Positions 23,013 to 32,278 of a DNA stretch of 51,655 bases are shown piece after piece. The translations under genes and the position numbers were made by a program. The number at the start of each line of letters is the position of its first letter. Within the stretch, counting starts at the first letter, position 1. The notes under the pieces were generated by a model that was given only the letters and a program-made list of their open reading frames with translations, searched no databases and was not told where the DNA came from. Source of the DNA: Selenomonadales bacterium (lineage in GTDB: Bacteria > Bacillota > Negativicutes > Sporomusales > UBA7701); the NCBI GenBank assembly GCA_018434945.1, contig JAHDOI010000030.1:1-51655 (forward strand), in the 5' to 3' direction.

Positions 23013-25292
23013 TCAATTATTTTCGGCCAGATACCTGACCGCTTCCGGTTCAACCAGCGGCTTGCTGAAGATAAATCCCTGGATGCGGTCGCAGCCGTTC
23101 TCCCGGAGATACGCCAGCTGCTGCTCGGTTTCCACCCCTTCGGCGACAACCGCTATACCGAGCGCGTGCGCCATATGGATGATGGAACCGATAATTTTCG
23201 CCGCATTGATATCGGTTGTTATCATATCTACGAACGACTTATCGATTTTCAGCGTTTCCACCGGCAAATTACGCAGATAAGTCAAAGAAGAATAATCTGT
23301 GCCGAAATCGTCGAGCGACAGACGCACCCCCAGCGCTTTGAGTCCGGTCAGTTTTTGGATCGCATCCTCGGGTGATGTCACGAGAACGCTCTCGGTGATT
23401 TCCAGCTCAAGCTGGGGCGGCTCGATACCGGCATCCTGGATGATCCTCTGGACGATGGCGTCGAAATTGTCGACCGCCAGCTGTTTTGACGAAATATTCA
23501 CGGCAATCCGGATACCGTCCCAACCTTGGTCGGTAAGGCGGCGGGCAAACAGGCAGGCCTCGCGCAGCACCCATTGCCCGATGCTGTGGATAAGGCCGCT
23601 TTTCTCAGCCAGCGGGATGAACTGCCGCGGCGAAACGGACCCCAACTCGGCACTGTCCCAACGCAACAGCGCTTCGAAGCCGAAAACGGAACCGGAGGCG
23701 AGAAACTGCGGCTGGTAACAGAGATAAAGCTCCCCCCGCTCCAGGGCGCCGCGCAAACTGCCGGTAAGGCGCATTTCCTCATAAGCCGCCAGCTGCATCT
23801 CCTTCGTATAGACCCGCCAGCAATTTTTCCCCTCCCCTTTTGCCGCATACATGGCATTATCGGCGTTCTTGATCAACTCCTCCGCGCTTTCCCCATCATC
23901 GGGATAACTGGAAATACCTATGCTTGCCGTCATATGGAAATACGTCCCGTAAATCTCATGGGTCTCGCCGAGCGTCGCGATGATCCGTTCGGCGATCTCG
24001 CCGATCCGGGAACTGCTCTGGCCAGGCAGGATCACGATGAACTCGTCGCCGCCGACCCGGGATACGAACGCTTCTTCCCCCACGCTGGCAACGATGTTGC
24101 GGCTGGCGGCGACAATAATCTCATCACCGCAGGTATGCCCGAACGTATCATTCACCATCTTTAAATCATCCAAATCGATGAATAGCAGCAGCCCCGTCGA
24201 ATCGCCCCTGCGGGCCTGCGCGATCTCGATGTCGAGCCACTCATGCAGATGCCGGCGATTCGGCAGCCCGGTCAGCGAATCGAAATAAGCCATCTGCCGG
24301 ATGACTTCCTCCTGTTTCCTCAGCGCCTCCTCCGCCCGCACCCGCTCCGTGATGTCCTGGTTCGCGCCATAACTCCGCACCAGCTTGCCGGCATCATCCT
24401 TGACATAGTTCGCCCGCACCATAATCGTGCGCACCTCGCCGTCCCGGCGGATGATGCGGTGCTCCACCTGGCCGAGGTAAACGCGTTCCCTGGACGCGAG
24501 CGCTTTTTGCCTCACCTCGGCGACCTTCCAGCGGTCCTCGGGATGCACAAACTCCCTCACATAGACTTCCAGGGGCATAAACCGGCCTTCGCGCGCCACT
24601 TCCGTGCCGTAGATGGCATAGAACTCATCGTCGAACTCGAAAATATTCGTCTCGGCGTTCAGCTCCCACGGCCCCAGGTTGGCCAATTTCGCCGCCACCG
24701 ACAACTTCGTCTTGCTGGCGATCAGGGCTTCCTCCCGTCTCCGGGACTCCTCCTCCGCCCGCACCCGCTCCGTGATATCCTGGTTCGCGCCAAAAGCGCG
24801 CAGAAGCCTGCCGTCCTCGTCTTTCACATAATTTGACCACACCATAATCGTGCGCACCTCGCCGTCACGACGGATGATGCGGTGCTCCACCTGGCCGAGG
24901 CAAATGCGCTCCCGGCGGGCGAGGGCTTTATTCATCTCCGCGGCGATCTTCGGGAGATCGTCCGGATGCACGAACTCTCTGCTATAAACCTCCAGCGGCA
25001 TAAACCGGCCTTCGCGCGCCACATCCGTGCCGTAGATGGCATAAAAATCATCGTCGAACTCGAATACATTCGTATCGGTGTTCAGCTCCCACGGCCCCAG
25101 GTTGGCCAATTTCGCCGCCAGCGCCAGCTTCGCCTTGCTGACGGCCAGCGCCTCCTCCCGCTGGCGGAGCTCCTCCGGCAGCTGTACGGAATCGGCCGCC
25201 CGCGTTCCGGCCGCACCGAAAAACTTCACCAAGCCGCTGCCGCCGATCAGTCGCATCAAAACGGACAAAATGCTGTTAACCCTGCCCACCAC
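23013..25292 (-). CDS. PAS-PAS-GGDEF-EAL cyclic-di-GMP signalling protein
   Basis: About 759 residues from GTG 25292, nine bases from GGAG (an upstream TTG at 25355 has no site). Two PAS/PAC units (about 65-185 and 206-326) are followed by a GGDEF domain with intact GGDEF (about 414-418) and an EAL domain with EALLRW (about 540), EITES, DDFGT and AEGVE. Both catalytic motifs look usable, so it may make or break cyclic-di-GMP depending on PAS input. No membrane segment is obvious, so it is probably cytosolic. The two PAS units are a 423-bp (141-residue) tandem duplication. It sits upstream of the peptide operon on the same strand but is separated from it by a terminator. Confidence 0.92.
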   Translation of the reverse strand: MVGRVNSILSVLMRLIGGSGLVKFFGAAGTRAADSVQLPEELRQREEALAVSKAKLALAAKLANLGPWELNTDTNVFEFDDDFYAIYGTDVAREGRFMPLEVYSREFVHPDDLPKIAAEMNKALARRERICLGQVEHRIIRRDGEVRTIMVWSNYVKDEDGRLLRAFGANQDITERVRAEEESRRREEALIASKTKLSVAAKLANLGPWELNAETNIFEFDDEFYAIYGTEVAREGRFMPLEVYVREFVHPEDRWKVAEVRQKALASRERVYLGQVEHRIIRRDGEVRTIMVRANYVKDDAGKLVRSYGANQDITERVRAEEALRKQEEVIRQMAYFDSLTGLPNRRHLHEWLDIEIAQARRGDSTGLLLFIDLDDLKMVNDTFGHTCGDEIIVAASRNIVASVGEEAFVSRVGGDEFIVILPGQSSSRIGEIAERIIATLGETHEIYGTYFHMTASIGISSYPDDGESAEELIKNADNAMYAAKGEGKNCWRVYTKEMQLAAYEEMRLTGSLRGALERGELYLCYQPQFLASGSVFGFEALLRWDSAELGSVSPRQFIPLAEKSGLIHSIGQWVLREACLFARRLTDQGWDGIRIAVNISSKQLAVDNFDAIVQRIIQDAGIEPPQLELEITESVLVTSPEDAIQKLTGLKALGVRLSLDDFGTDYSSLTYLRNLPVETLKIDKSFVDMITTDINAAKIIGSIIHMAHALGIAVVAEGVETEQQLAYLRENGCDRIQGFIFSKPLVEPEAVRYLAENN

Positions 25293-25490
25293 GCGATCAC
25301 ACTCCAAATCAGCGAACACTGTAACGACCTGCACAACCCTGTCAAATATGTTCAAACTAAAATGTTTCCCGTAAAAACCGCCTATTCGATATTATTTGAC
25401 AATATTCGCAATATTCCTTGTTCGTTTCGCCGCCGGGACGCTCATCCTCCCAAGGGAGATCAACTTGCGGGGAAATAACGCCCAAACAAA

Positions 25491-25533
25491 GATGGAAGTA
25501 TCGCGTGGCATGACGGCCGGCGATACTTCCATC
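25491..25533 (-). terminator. Terminator after the S41 protease gene
   Basis: A perfect 14-bp stem, GATGGAAGTATCGC (25491-25504) with GCGATACTTCCATC (25520-25533). On the minus strand it is followed by TTTGTTT. Confidence 0.7.
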
Positions 25534-25540
25534 GGTCTCA

Positions 25541-26764
25541 TTATAGCTTTTCCTTCAGCACCTCGACAGCCTTCGCCAGCTGTGCGTCGCTGCCCGTATC
25601 CCGGGCGTCGGGCGGCTGCACCACCAGGATATCGGGCTCGATCCCCACACCGTTGAGCACCCGGTCCTTGGGGGTGTGGTAGCGGGCGATAGTCAGCTTG
25701 ACCGCCGTGCCGTCGCCGAGGGGGACGAGGCTCTGCACCGAGCCCTTGCCGAACGAGCGCGTGCCGACGATCGTACCCGCGCCGGTATCCTGCACCGCGC
25801 CGGCCACGATCTCCGACGCGCTGGCGCTGCCGCCGTTTATCAGCACCACCAGCGGGTACCTTGGCCCTCCGGGCTGCGCATAACTCGTCCGGCGGTTGCC
25901 GTCTTTTGTCACCACCGACACCACCGGTCCCTTGGGGACGAACTGTCCGGCCACCTTCACACTCTCCTCCAGCAGGCCGCCGGGATTGTTGCGCAGGTCG
26001 AGGATGGCGGCCCTCATGCCCTGCCCCTCCAGCTCGCGCAGCTTGGCGGCGAAGCTCTCGCCCGTCGTCTCGTTGAAAAAGCTCAGGCGGATGTAGCCGA
26101 TATCGCTCTCGAGCATCCTGCCGGACACCGTCTTGATCTCGATCGTATCGCGGACGATCGTGTAATCGGCGGGCTCCTGTCCGGCGCGGCCGACGGTCAG
26201 GATGACCTCGGTGCCCTCCTTGCCGCGGATCTTGCTCACCGCCTCGTCGAGCGTCATATCCTTGGCAGGCTGGCCGTTAATCTCGATAATCCAGTCGCCG
26301 CTGGCGATCCCAGCCCGGTCGGCGGGCGTCCCCTCGATGGGAGCGATGACAGTAATCCGTTTATCCTTGATGCCGAGCACCAGCCCCACGCCGCCGAAGA
26401 CCCCCTTCGTATCGATGAGGAACTCCTTGAGCGTGCGGGCGTCCATGTATTCGCTGTAAGGGTCGCCGACGGCGCCGACCGCGCCCTTCACGGCGCCGCT
26501 CAGCAGATCGAGGTTGGCTGTGCCGTCCACATACACGGCCCCGATCAGCTTCCTGACCCTCAGAAGCTTGAGAGTCGCGGCAAGTTCGTCGGCGGTCATC
26601 TCCGCCAGGTACCCGCCGATTTCTTCCATCGTCTCGGCCCTGGCGTTCCCACCCTGTTGGTCGGCGCCCTGGGGCGCGGCGAGGGCGGGAACGCCTGTCA
26701 GGAGAAGGGCGGCGACCAGGCCGGCGATAATCCCTTTGGCATAGCGGCTGATAATTGCGGACAT
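25541..26764 (-). CDS. ctpA: S41 family C-terminal processing protease
   Basis: 407 residues from ATG 26764, with GGAGG seven bases upstream. A signal peptide or anchor (about 7-29, ending ALAAP) is followed by a helical region, a PDZ domain (about 120-200, GGVGLVLG..ADRAGIASGDWIIEING) and the S41 domain. The catalytic serine lies in GGSASASEIVAGA and the lysine in TRSFGKGSVQ. CtpA-type proteases trim envelope proteins from exposed C-termini; in spore formers relatives (CtpB) cleave SpoIVFA to activate sigma-K, so a sporulation role is possible but unproven. Monocistronic. Confidence 0.92.
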   Translation of the reverse strand: MSAIISRYAKGIIAGLVAALLLTGVPALAAPQGADQQGGNARAETMEEIGGYLAEMTADELAATLKLLRVRKLIGAVYVDGTANLDLLSGAVKGAVGAVGDPYSEYMDARTLKEFLIDTKGVFGGVGLVLGIKDKRITVIAPIEGTPADRAGIASGDWIIEINGQPAKDMTLDEAVSKIRGKEGTEVILTVGRAGQEPADYTIVRDTIEIKTVSGRMLESDIGYIRLSFFNETTGESFAAKLRELEGQGMRAAILDLRNNPGGLLEESVKVAGQFVPKGPVVSVVTKDGNRRTSYAQPGGPRYPLVVLINGGSASASEIVAGAVQDTGAGTIVGTRSFGKGSVQSLVPLGDGTAVKLTIARYHTPKDRVLNGVGIEPDILVVQPPDARDTGSDAQLAKAVEVLKEKL

Positions 26765-26910
26765 AATCTTTCCTCCGTTGTCAGGTTTACCTAACACGGA
26801 AGATTCGACCAACGGCGGCCCCGTTCCTTCCTGCGGACGGGGTGCCGACCGTCCGGGATTGAGGGCGGCGGCGCTATGGGGTAAAATATCTACAGAGAGG
26901 GGATGAACGG

Positions 26911-27267
26911 ATGGATAATTCGCTGACGATAACCGTCAAAGTATTCCGCTTCGACCCGGCCGCCGACAAGTCCGGCCGCCTGGAACAATTCGCCGTCGCA
27001 AGCGCCGCGCCGTTGTCGGTCATGGCCCTGCTGGCCAAAGTCCGCGAACTCGACGCCACATTCTGCTGCCGGACGTCGACCTGCTTCAAAGGGCGCTGCG
27101 GGTCGTGCCTCGTGCGGGTCAACGGCAAGGACGCGTTCGGCTGCACCACCCTGGTGAAGCCGGGCGAAACCGTCGTCATCGAGCCGCACTCGCGCTACGC
27201 CGTCCTCCGCGACGTCGTCGTCGATTTCAGTCGCCCGCTGGCGGCCGAAGGGGAGGGCGGGCAATGA
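26911..27267 (+). CDS. 2Fe-2S ferredoxin-domain protein (SdhB/FrdB N-terminal-like)
   Basis: 118 residues resembling only the N-terminal plant-type ferredoxin domain of succinate dehydrogenase/fumarate reductase iron-sulfur subunits. The Cys set lies in FCCRTSTCFKGRCGSC and the later DAFGCTTL. The usual C-terminal 4Fe-4S/3Fe-4S domain is absent. It starts with GAGGGG eight bases upstream. The stop overlaps the next start (ATGA), so it is made together with the flavoprotein and presumably carries electrons to or from its FAD. Confidence 0.85.
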   Translation: MDNSLTITVKVFRFDPAADKSGRLEQFAVASAAPLSVMALLAKVRELDATFCCRTSTCFKGRCGSCLVRVNGKDAFGCTTLVKPGETVVIEPHSRYAVLRDVVVDFSRPLAAEGEGGQ

Positions 27268-28934
27268 AAATCACCGCCAGACATCAAACCGACGTACTCG
27301 TCATCGGGGCAGGGGCTTCCGGCCTGCGGGCCGCCCTGGCCGCAGCCGGGGCGGGGGCCAGTGTCATCCTGACAAACAAAGGGCCGCTGGCCAGGTCGGG
27401 GATAACGCTCACCGCCGCCGGCGGCATGCAGGCCCCGCTGCACCCCGACGACAGCGCCGCCCTCTTCTATGACGACATCATCGCCTGCGGCTGCGGGCTG
27501 GCTGACGGCGACCTCGCGCGGACCCTCGCGGAGGACGCCGCCGACCGCGTCCTTGAAACCGAGCGCTATGGCGTAACCTTCGTCCGCGACGCCGCCGGAG
27601 GCTACGCTCTCGGCCAATTCCCCGGCCAGTCCCGGCCGCGCAACCTGTTCGTGCGCGGCGGCGGCATCGGTCTCGCGGCCGGTCTCGCCAAAGCCTGCCG
27701 GAGCCATGGCGGCATCAAGGTCATCGACGACTTCCTCGTAACCGGTCTCGTCCCCGACACCCGCGGCGCAGCCGCCGGCGCGGTCGGGCTCGGCCTGAGA
27801 AGCGGCGAACTCACCCTGCTCGCCGCCCGGGCGGTTGTCCTGGCCACCGGCGGCTGCCAGTGGCTGTGGGCCACAAACGACTGTCCCGCCGACGCCACCG
27901 GCGACGGCATCGTCTACGCCCACCGTGCCGGCGCCGAACTCGTCGACATGGAAATGGTGCTCTTCTACCCGTCGGTGCTCGTCTGGCCGCCGTCATTAAA
28001 AGGCGCCTTTGTCCACTACGAATTCCTCGCCTCCGACGTCCTGGACGGCAACATCTACGACAACGCCGGCCGGCCGGTGCTGCCCAAGCCCCTGCCTGTC
28101 CGCGACGAAGCCATGCGTCTCCTCGCGCGGGCCATCAAAGACGGCCGCGGCGGACCCCACGGCGGCCTGCTGTGGTACGTCGGCGACTCCCCCAAAGGCG
28201 CGGCCGCCGTCGCCGCCAAACTCGACATCCTCCAGTACAACTACATCCGCGCCCACGGCGTCGACCCCGCCACCGACCGCGTCGAAGTCGCCCCCGGCGC
28301 CCACTACCTCATGGGCGGCATCCACATCGACCCCGACTGCCGCACCTCGGTCGCCGGCCTGTTCGCCGCCCCCGAATGCGCCGGCAACTTCGACGGCGCC
28401 AACCGCCTCGCCGGCAACGGCCTCACCGCCACCCAGGTCTTCGGAGCGCGCGCCGGCCTGGCGGCAAGCCGCCGGGCGGCGGAAAACGGCGGCGCCGGGC
28501 CCGATCCCGCCGCGGCCGAAGCCGAAGCCGCGCGGGTCGCCGCCAGGCTGGACAAAAACGGCGGCGGCGCGGACCTCGCCGCCCTCCGCGACCGGCTGCG
28601 TGCCGCCGTCCAGGAATATGCCGGAGTGGGCCGCGACGCCGCGGGGCTTGCTCGCCTGGCGCGCCTCGCCGGCGAAACGCGGGCCGAGCTCGCGGCTGCC
28701 CGGGTCCCCGACACCGGCGTCTTCAACCAGCGCCTCATCGAACTCATCGAACTCGAGAACATGGCCGAAATCGCCGGCCTCGTCGCCGGCTGCGCGCTGC
28801 TGCGCGCCGAAACGCGCGGCCACCATATCCGCGACGACTTCCCCGCCCGCGACGACGACAATTGGCTGCGCCACACGCTCGTCACGCGGACAAGCGCCGG
28901 ACCGCTGTTCGCCACCAAGCCGCTCAGGGGCTGA
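27264..28934 (+). CDS. FAD-dependent oxidoreductase of the SdhA/FrdA/NadB family
   Basis: 556 residues. The FAD site is VLVIGAGASGLRAALAAAGAG. In the segment where SdhA has a His that binds FAD covalently, this protein has ARSGITLTAAGGMQ without His, so FAD should be bound noncovalently, as in soluble fumarate reductases or aspartate oxidase. The later AGLFAAPECAGNFDGANRLAGNG flavin motif and the C-terminal helical domain are typical. Together with the 2Fe-2S partner it forms a compact two-gene enzyme. The substrate (fumarate, aspartate or another dicarboxylate) is not fixed. Its 3' end overlaps the convergent YkgJ-like gene by 11 bases. Confidence 0.88.
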   Translation: MKITARHQTDVLVIGAGASGLRAALAAAGAGASVILTNKGPLARSGITLTAAGGMQAPLHPDDSAALFYDDIIACGCGLADGDLARTLAEDAADRVLETERYGVTFVRDAAGGYALGQFPGQSRPRNLFVRGGGIGLAAGLAKACRSHGGIKVIDDFLVTGLVPDTRGAAAGAVGLGLRSGELTLLAARAVVLATGGCQWLWATNDCPADATGDGIVYAHRAGAELVDMEMVLFYPSVLVWPPSLKGAFVHYEFLASDVLDGNIYDNAGRPVLPKPLPVRDEAMRLLARAIKDGRGGPHGGLLWYVGDSPKGAAAVAAKLDILQYNYIRAHGVDPATDRVEVAPGAHYLMGGIHIDPDCRTSVAGLFAAPECAGNFDGANRLAGNGLTATQVFGARAGLAASRRAAENGGAGPDPAAAEAEAARVAARLDKNGGGADLAALRDRLRAAVQEYAGVGRDAAGLARLARLAGETRAELAAARVPDTGVFNQRLIELIELENMAEIAGLVAGCALLRAETRGHHIRDDFPARDDDNWLRHTLVTRTSAGPLFATKPLRG

Positions 28935-29517
28935 AGCCCGCCGGCCAGCCCGGCCGCGCGGCCCGCGCCCAGGCGGCCACATCGCCGATAACCGCGTCAT
29001 AGGCCGTCGCGCCGATAAGCGGATTGGCGGCCGCCGCGGGCGCCTGTCCGTCCAGGCCGGCCAGCTCGCAGGCCAGCGCATGCCGGTAGGCGAAATAAAG
29101 GTCATCCTTCAGCCGGGCGAAAGCTGCCTCGCTCGGCAGGCAGAGATGCAGCCGGCAGACCAGCGGCCGCACCCCGTAGATCAGGCAGCGCCCGTCCGCC
29201 GCCAGGAAACGGCACCGTCCCGCCCCGTCCGGCCGCAGCAGCCAGCGGTGCGAGAGCGGGTCGAGCCTGAGGACGCGCCGGGGCAGCTCGCCGGCCTCCC
29301 GGCCGCCGACGGCGGGCCGCGCCAAAGCGCACAGGCTGCGGACGAAAACATTGTCCGCGAACACCGGCAGACCGGCGCAGCACGTATGAGCGCAGCCGGC
29401 GCAGTCGACCGCGCCGCGCCCGAAAACCGCCATCGCCGCCAACAGCCCGGCCACCGTGGCCTCCGGCGCGGACGGCCGGACAGCCACCTCCCCGGCCGCC
29501 GTAAGATATACCTCCAT
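28924..29517 (-). CDS. YkgJ-family cysteine-cluster protein
   Basis: 197 residues from ATG 29517, with GAGGGAG seven bases upstream; a longer frame back to 29670 is not supported. The Cys pattern DCAGCAHTCC, then CRFLAADGRCLIYGVRPLVCRLHLC, matches the zinc- or iron-binding CxxCxxxCC family (YkgJ/FliB-like). Some members are linked to flagellin N-methylation, others have no known role. It converges on the flavoprotein gene with an 11-base overlap, so the two transcripts may interfere with each other. Confidence 0.8.
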   Translation of the reverse strand: MEVYLTAAGEVAVRPSAPEATVAGLLAAMAVFGRGAVDCAGCAHTCCAGLPVFADNVFVRSLCALARPAVGGREAGELPRRVLRLDPLSHRWLLRPDGAGRCRFLAADGRCLIYGVRPLVCRLHLCLPSEAAFARLKDDLYFAYRHALACELAGLDGQAPAAAANPLIGATAYDAVIGDVAAWARAARPGWPAGFSP

Positions 29518-29616
29518 ACCATCACTCCCTCGGTCGCCGCCATATATAATACGCCGGCGGCAGGCGGGGGTGACGGTGATAAAGACCGCGGCGCGTGAGC
29601 ACACTAACAACTGGAG

Positions 29617-29760
29617 GTGGTTTGTACGCCCAGGCAGGAAAAAGGACCGGTCAAATTCGGCATCGAGCACGACGTCCGGCCCCCAAAAGGCAAAAGACAG
29701 CTTACCGCTGAAGAAGTGCGGGCCGAAGCCGCGCGCTATCAGGACAACACCGACAAATAG
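29617..29760 (+). CDS. Possible small protein of 47 residues
   Basis: A GTG at 29617 within an AACTGGAGGTGG context opens a frame with composition unlike random high-GC DNA: basic start, then GPVKFGIEHDV, PPKGKRQLTAEEVRAEAARYQDN, ending TDK. The AEEVRAEAARYQ segment is a good amphipathic helix. A strong terminator follows three bases after the stop. The start codon is uncertain because the Shine-Dalgarno-like GGAGG overlaps it. No family was recognised. Confidence 0.5.
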   Translation: MVCTPRQEKGPVKFGIEHDVRPPKGKRQLTAEEVRAEAARYQDNTDK

Positions 29761-29762
29761 GG

Positions 29763-29806
29763 GAGAGGGGATCCCGGCGATTCATATCGGGATCCCCTCT
29801 CATTTT
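29763..29806. terminator. Terminator between the small gene and the TauE/SafE gene
   Basis: A perfect 14-bp stem, GAGAGGGGATCCCG (29763-29776) with CGGGATCCCCTCTC (29788-29801), followed on the plus strand by ATTTTCC. It can also serve the convergent exporter gene, whose stop is at 29816. Confidence 0.8.
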
Positions 29807-29815
29807 CCGCGGCGG

Positions 29816-30565
29816 CTAGCCCCTGATGAGCGGCCACAGCCCCAGTCCGCACGTCACCAAGCCGCTGAGCGAAATGACACCGAGCGCGATCCGCCGGAAA
29901 AGCGCCGCGTCCACGCGGGCGAACAGCTTCTCACCCAGCCACCAGCTCAGCAGGATGGCCGGCAGTGCCACTGCCGCGATACCGCCGAGCCGGTCGGCGG
30001 ACACCGTGCCCATGAAATAGGCGATCACCAGGGTCGTGGCGTTGCCAAGGAAGAAATAGCGGGCCAGATCGGCGCGCATCGTCGTCTTGTCCTCGCCCTC
30101 GTTCATCATATACAGCACAAGCGGCGGGCCGTTGAAACTGGTCGTAGCCCCCAGAAAACCGCTGAGGAAGCCGACCGCCGACTTGGCCAGGCCGTGGCGG
30201 CGGATGGTGACGCTATAATTGGCGTACATCGCCAGCGTCACCAGCACGAGCGTCAGGCCGATGAACACCTTCAGCGCGCCGTCGCTGACCACCCTGAGAA
30301 CATAAGCTCCCGGCAGCGCGCCCAGGACACTGGCGGCGAACACCAGCACGATGCGGGCAAACGCTCCGTCCCGCCACGTCTTGTACACCATGAACCCTTT
30401 CATCATGATGCCGACAAACAACACGGCGATAACCGCCTCCTTGGGGGAAAGCGCGAAGGTCAGCAGCGGCGCGGCGACGAGGGCGAAACCGAAACCGGTG
30501 ATCGTCTGCAGCATGCCGGCGACGAAAATGACGCCGAAAACATAAAGGGCGGACAACGTTATCAT
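29816..30565 (-). CDS. TauE/SafE family sulfite/sulfonate exporter-like membrane protein
   Basis: 249 residues and about eight transmembrane segments in two halves, each beginning with a conserved motif: GMLQTITGFGFALVAAPLL in the first and GFLSGFLGATTSFNGPPLVLYMM in the second. This is the TauE/SafE (DUF81) pattern. Members move sulfite, sulfoacetate or other organic anions across the inner membrane. No sulfonate genes are nearby, so the substrate is open. GGAGG lies six bases before the ATG. Monocistronic. Confidence 0.88.
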   Translation of the reverse strand: MITLSALYVFGVIFVAGMLQTITGFGFALVAAPLLTFALSPKEAVIAVLFVGIMMKGFMVYKTWRDGAFARIVLVFAASVLGALPGAYVLRVVSDGALKVFIGLTLVLVTLAMYANYSVTIRRHGLAKSAVGFLSGFLGATTSFNGPPLVLYMMNEGEDKTTMRADLARYFFLGNATTLVIAYFMGTVSADRLGGIAAVALPAILLSWWLGEKLFARVDAALFRRIALGVISLSGLVTCGLGLWPLIRG

Positions 30566-30758
30566 GGGCTGCCTCCGAGGGTATTGATACTCTACATTCT
30601 AAGCCATTTCCCCGGCGGAAACAACCGTCCCCGGGCATTTCCCGGGGAAACAGGAGATCAGACTGCGGTGCCGTCGCAACGCAGAGCCGGCACATAATCC
30701 GCCGTCCGCGGGAAAAAATAAGCCGACCCGCGTATGGGCGGGCGGAGGGGGTGAAAGG

Positions 30759-31313
30759 ATGGCGGACGGCCTTATCCGGCCCGAAGTGGCAATTCTTCTG
30801 TTCCGGAGCGTCCTACTGGCCGGCTGCCTGCTGGCCGTCTGGCGGTGGGGCGACTGGCGGCGCTGGCCTCGCTATTACCCGACCCTGCTATACGTCATGG
30901 TCGCCAACCTTATGGCAGGGTACATCACCTACCAGCACCCCCTGTGGGACTTCAACGCCGACGCCCTGGCGACCAGCGAAACGACGGTCGAACTGCTCAA
31001 CACCTTCATCGCCCTCCCGGCCGCCACGCTGGTCTACCTAAGCCGCTACCCGGCCGCCGGTCCGGCGCGGCGGGCGAAATACGTCCTGGCGTGGATCGCG
31101 CTGTTCGCGGCTATCGAAACCGCCGACACCCTCCTCGGCGGCATCTCCTACTTCAACGGCTGGTCGCTGACCCACTCCATCCTCTTCGACTGCGCCATGT
31201 TCCCCATCGTCCGCCTCCATCACGTCCGGCCGCCGTTCGCCTGGCTGGCGTCCCTGGTTCTGGCCGCATATATCCTCGCCGCGTTCGGCTTCTCGGCCGC
31301 GGAGATGAAATAA
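30759..31313 (+). CDS. CBO0543-like integral membrane protein
   Basis: 184 residues with about five hydrophobic segments. Recognisable are the RYYPTLLYVMVANLMAGY helix, HSILFDCAMFPIVRLHHVRP and a closing LAAYILAAFGF helix. This matches a small Firmicute membrane family known only as CBO0543; function unknown, often found in spore formers. GGAGGGGG precedes the start. Monocistronic, convergent with the barrel gene across a terminator. Confidence 0.7.
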   Translation: MADGLIRPEVAILLFRSVLLAGCLLAVWRWGDWRRWPRYYPTLLYVMVANLMAGYITYQHPLWDFNADALATSETTVELLNTFIALPAATLVYLSRYPAAGPARRAKYVLAWIALFAAIETADTLLGGISYFNGWSLTHSILFDCAMFPIVRLHHVRPPFAWLASLVLAAYILAAFGFSAAEMK

Positions 31314-31340
31314 AACGCTTAACGCGCGCCAATTTCGAAT

Positions 31341-31373
31341 AAAGGCAGCCCCTATTCCGGGGCTGCCTTTATT
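31341..31373. terminator. Bidirectional terminator between convergent genes
   Basis: AAAGGCAGCCCC (31341-31352) pairs with GGGGCTGCCTTT (31359-31370), loop TATTCC, with A/T on both flanks. Confidence 0.85.
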
Positions 31374-32254
31374 CACCACTCCTGCCGCCATGTAAGACTC
31401 CACGTACGCGCCCAGTAATCGCCCGACCGGTCGTAGCGCAGCGCCGCCGTCAGCGCTCCCGCCTTCAGCTCCGCCTTCGTCCCATAGCGTTTTATAGAGC
31501 CGTCGGCGTTGCGGGCCGCGAACGACCGGTCGCCGCTCAGGGTCAGCGTCGCTCCGTTAAGCGGGATGACATACTCTCCGCCGAGGAACCAGGCTCGCTC
31601 CCGCACCGGCACATAATAAACCCCCGGCGCCTTGCGGTCCGCTCCGTCGTATGAATAGCCGCCCCGCAGCTTTGCGTTGCCAAACTGCCGCGTCACCGTG
31701 GCAAGCAGCTTGTCGCGCCTGTTGCCGTCGGTGTAGTTGAACCGCTTGTACTCGGCGGTCGCCGCCAGTTCAGGCCCGAAGGCATATCTGGCCGTCAGGC
31801 CGGTCGTATCGGCGAACACGCGCCGTTCGTAAGCCGCGATCGTGCCAAGCCCCTCGCGCCCGCGGCTCAGCCACACGCGTCCCTTCGGACCGAAACCCGT
31901 GTCGTACATCACCGCGTAGGGATGGAAATCCACGATCCTGTTGCGGGTCGCGCCCGCCCATACCGTCAGCGCGTCCTCGTGCTTGCTCAGCACCGCCCGG
32001 AACTTTGCTATGACCGTCGTCTCCCGCAGCGACCTCGCCGGCTCGTCGAGGCTGGTGCGGTACAGCGTAAGATTGAAGGGCGCTTCCTCGTTGGCCGTTG
32101 CCAGTCGCCAGGCCCTGGTTTTGATGCGGTCGCTGTCCTCGCTGTAAGTATAGACAAGATCGGTGGCGAACGGGGCGGGGGTGCCGGCGCTCGCCGCGGG
32201 GGCGGTGAACGCGAAAAGCAGCAGGGCACAAAGCAGCGGTCGCAGATGCGGCAT
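31373..32254 (-). CDS. Putative outer-membrane barrel of a polysaccharide operon
   Basis: 293 residues. A signal peptide (about 1-23, ending AASAG) is followed by many alternating strands rich in Arg, Tyr and Gly (LTLYRTS, GGYSYDG, ALRYDRSGDYW), ending SLTWRQEW with a terminal Trp, as outer-membrane barrels do. It is the last gene of a three-gene operon after a processive glycosyltransferase (24-base gap), so an export-pore role like the barrel part of PgaA or BcsC is likely. The TPR part those proteins carry is absent. No close family was recognised. Confidence 0.7.
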   Translation of the reverse strand: MPHLRPLLCALLLFAFTAPAASAGTPAPFATDLVYTYSEDSDRIKTRAWRLATANEEAPFNLTLYRTSLDEPARSLRETTVIAKFRAVLSKHEDALTVWAGATRNRIVDFHPYAVMYDTGFGPKGRVWLSRGREGLGTIAAYERRVFADTTGLTARYAFGPELAATAEYKRFNYTDGNRRDKLLATVTRQFGNAKLRGGYSYDGADRKAPGVYYVPVRERAWFLGGEYVIPLNGATLTLSGDRSFAARNADGSIKRYGTKAELKAGALTAALRYDRSGDYWARTWSLTWRQEW

Positions 32255-32278
32255 AAAGCAGCGCCTCCTTCTTCTCCC

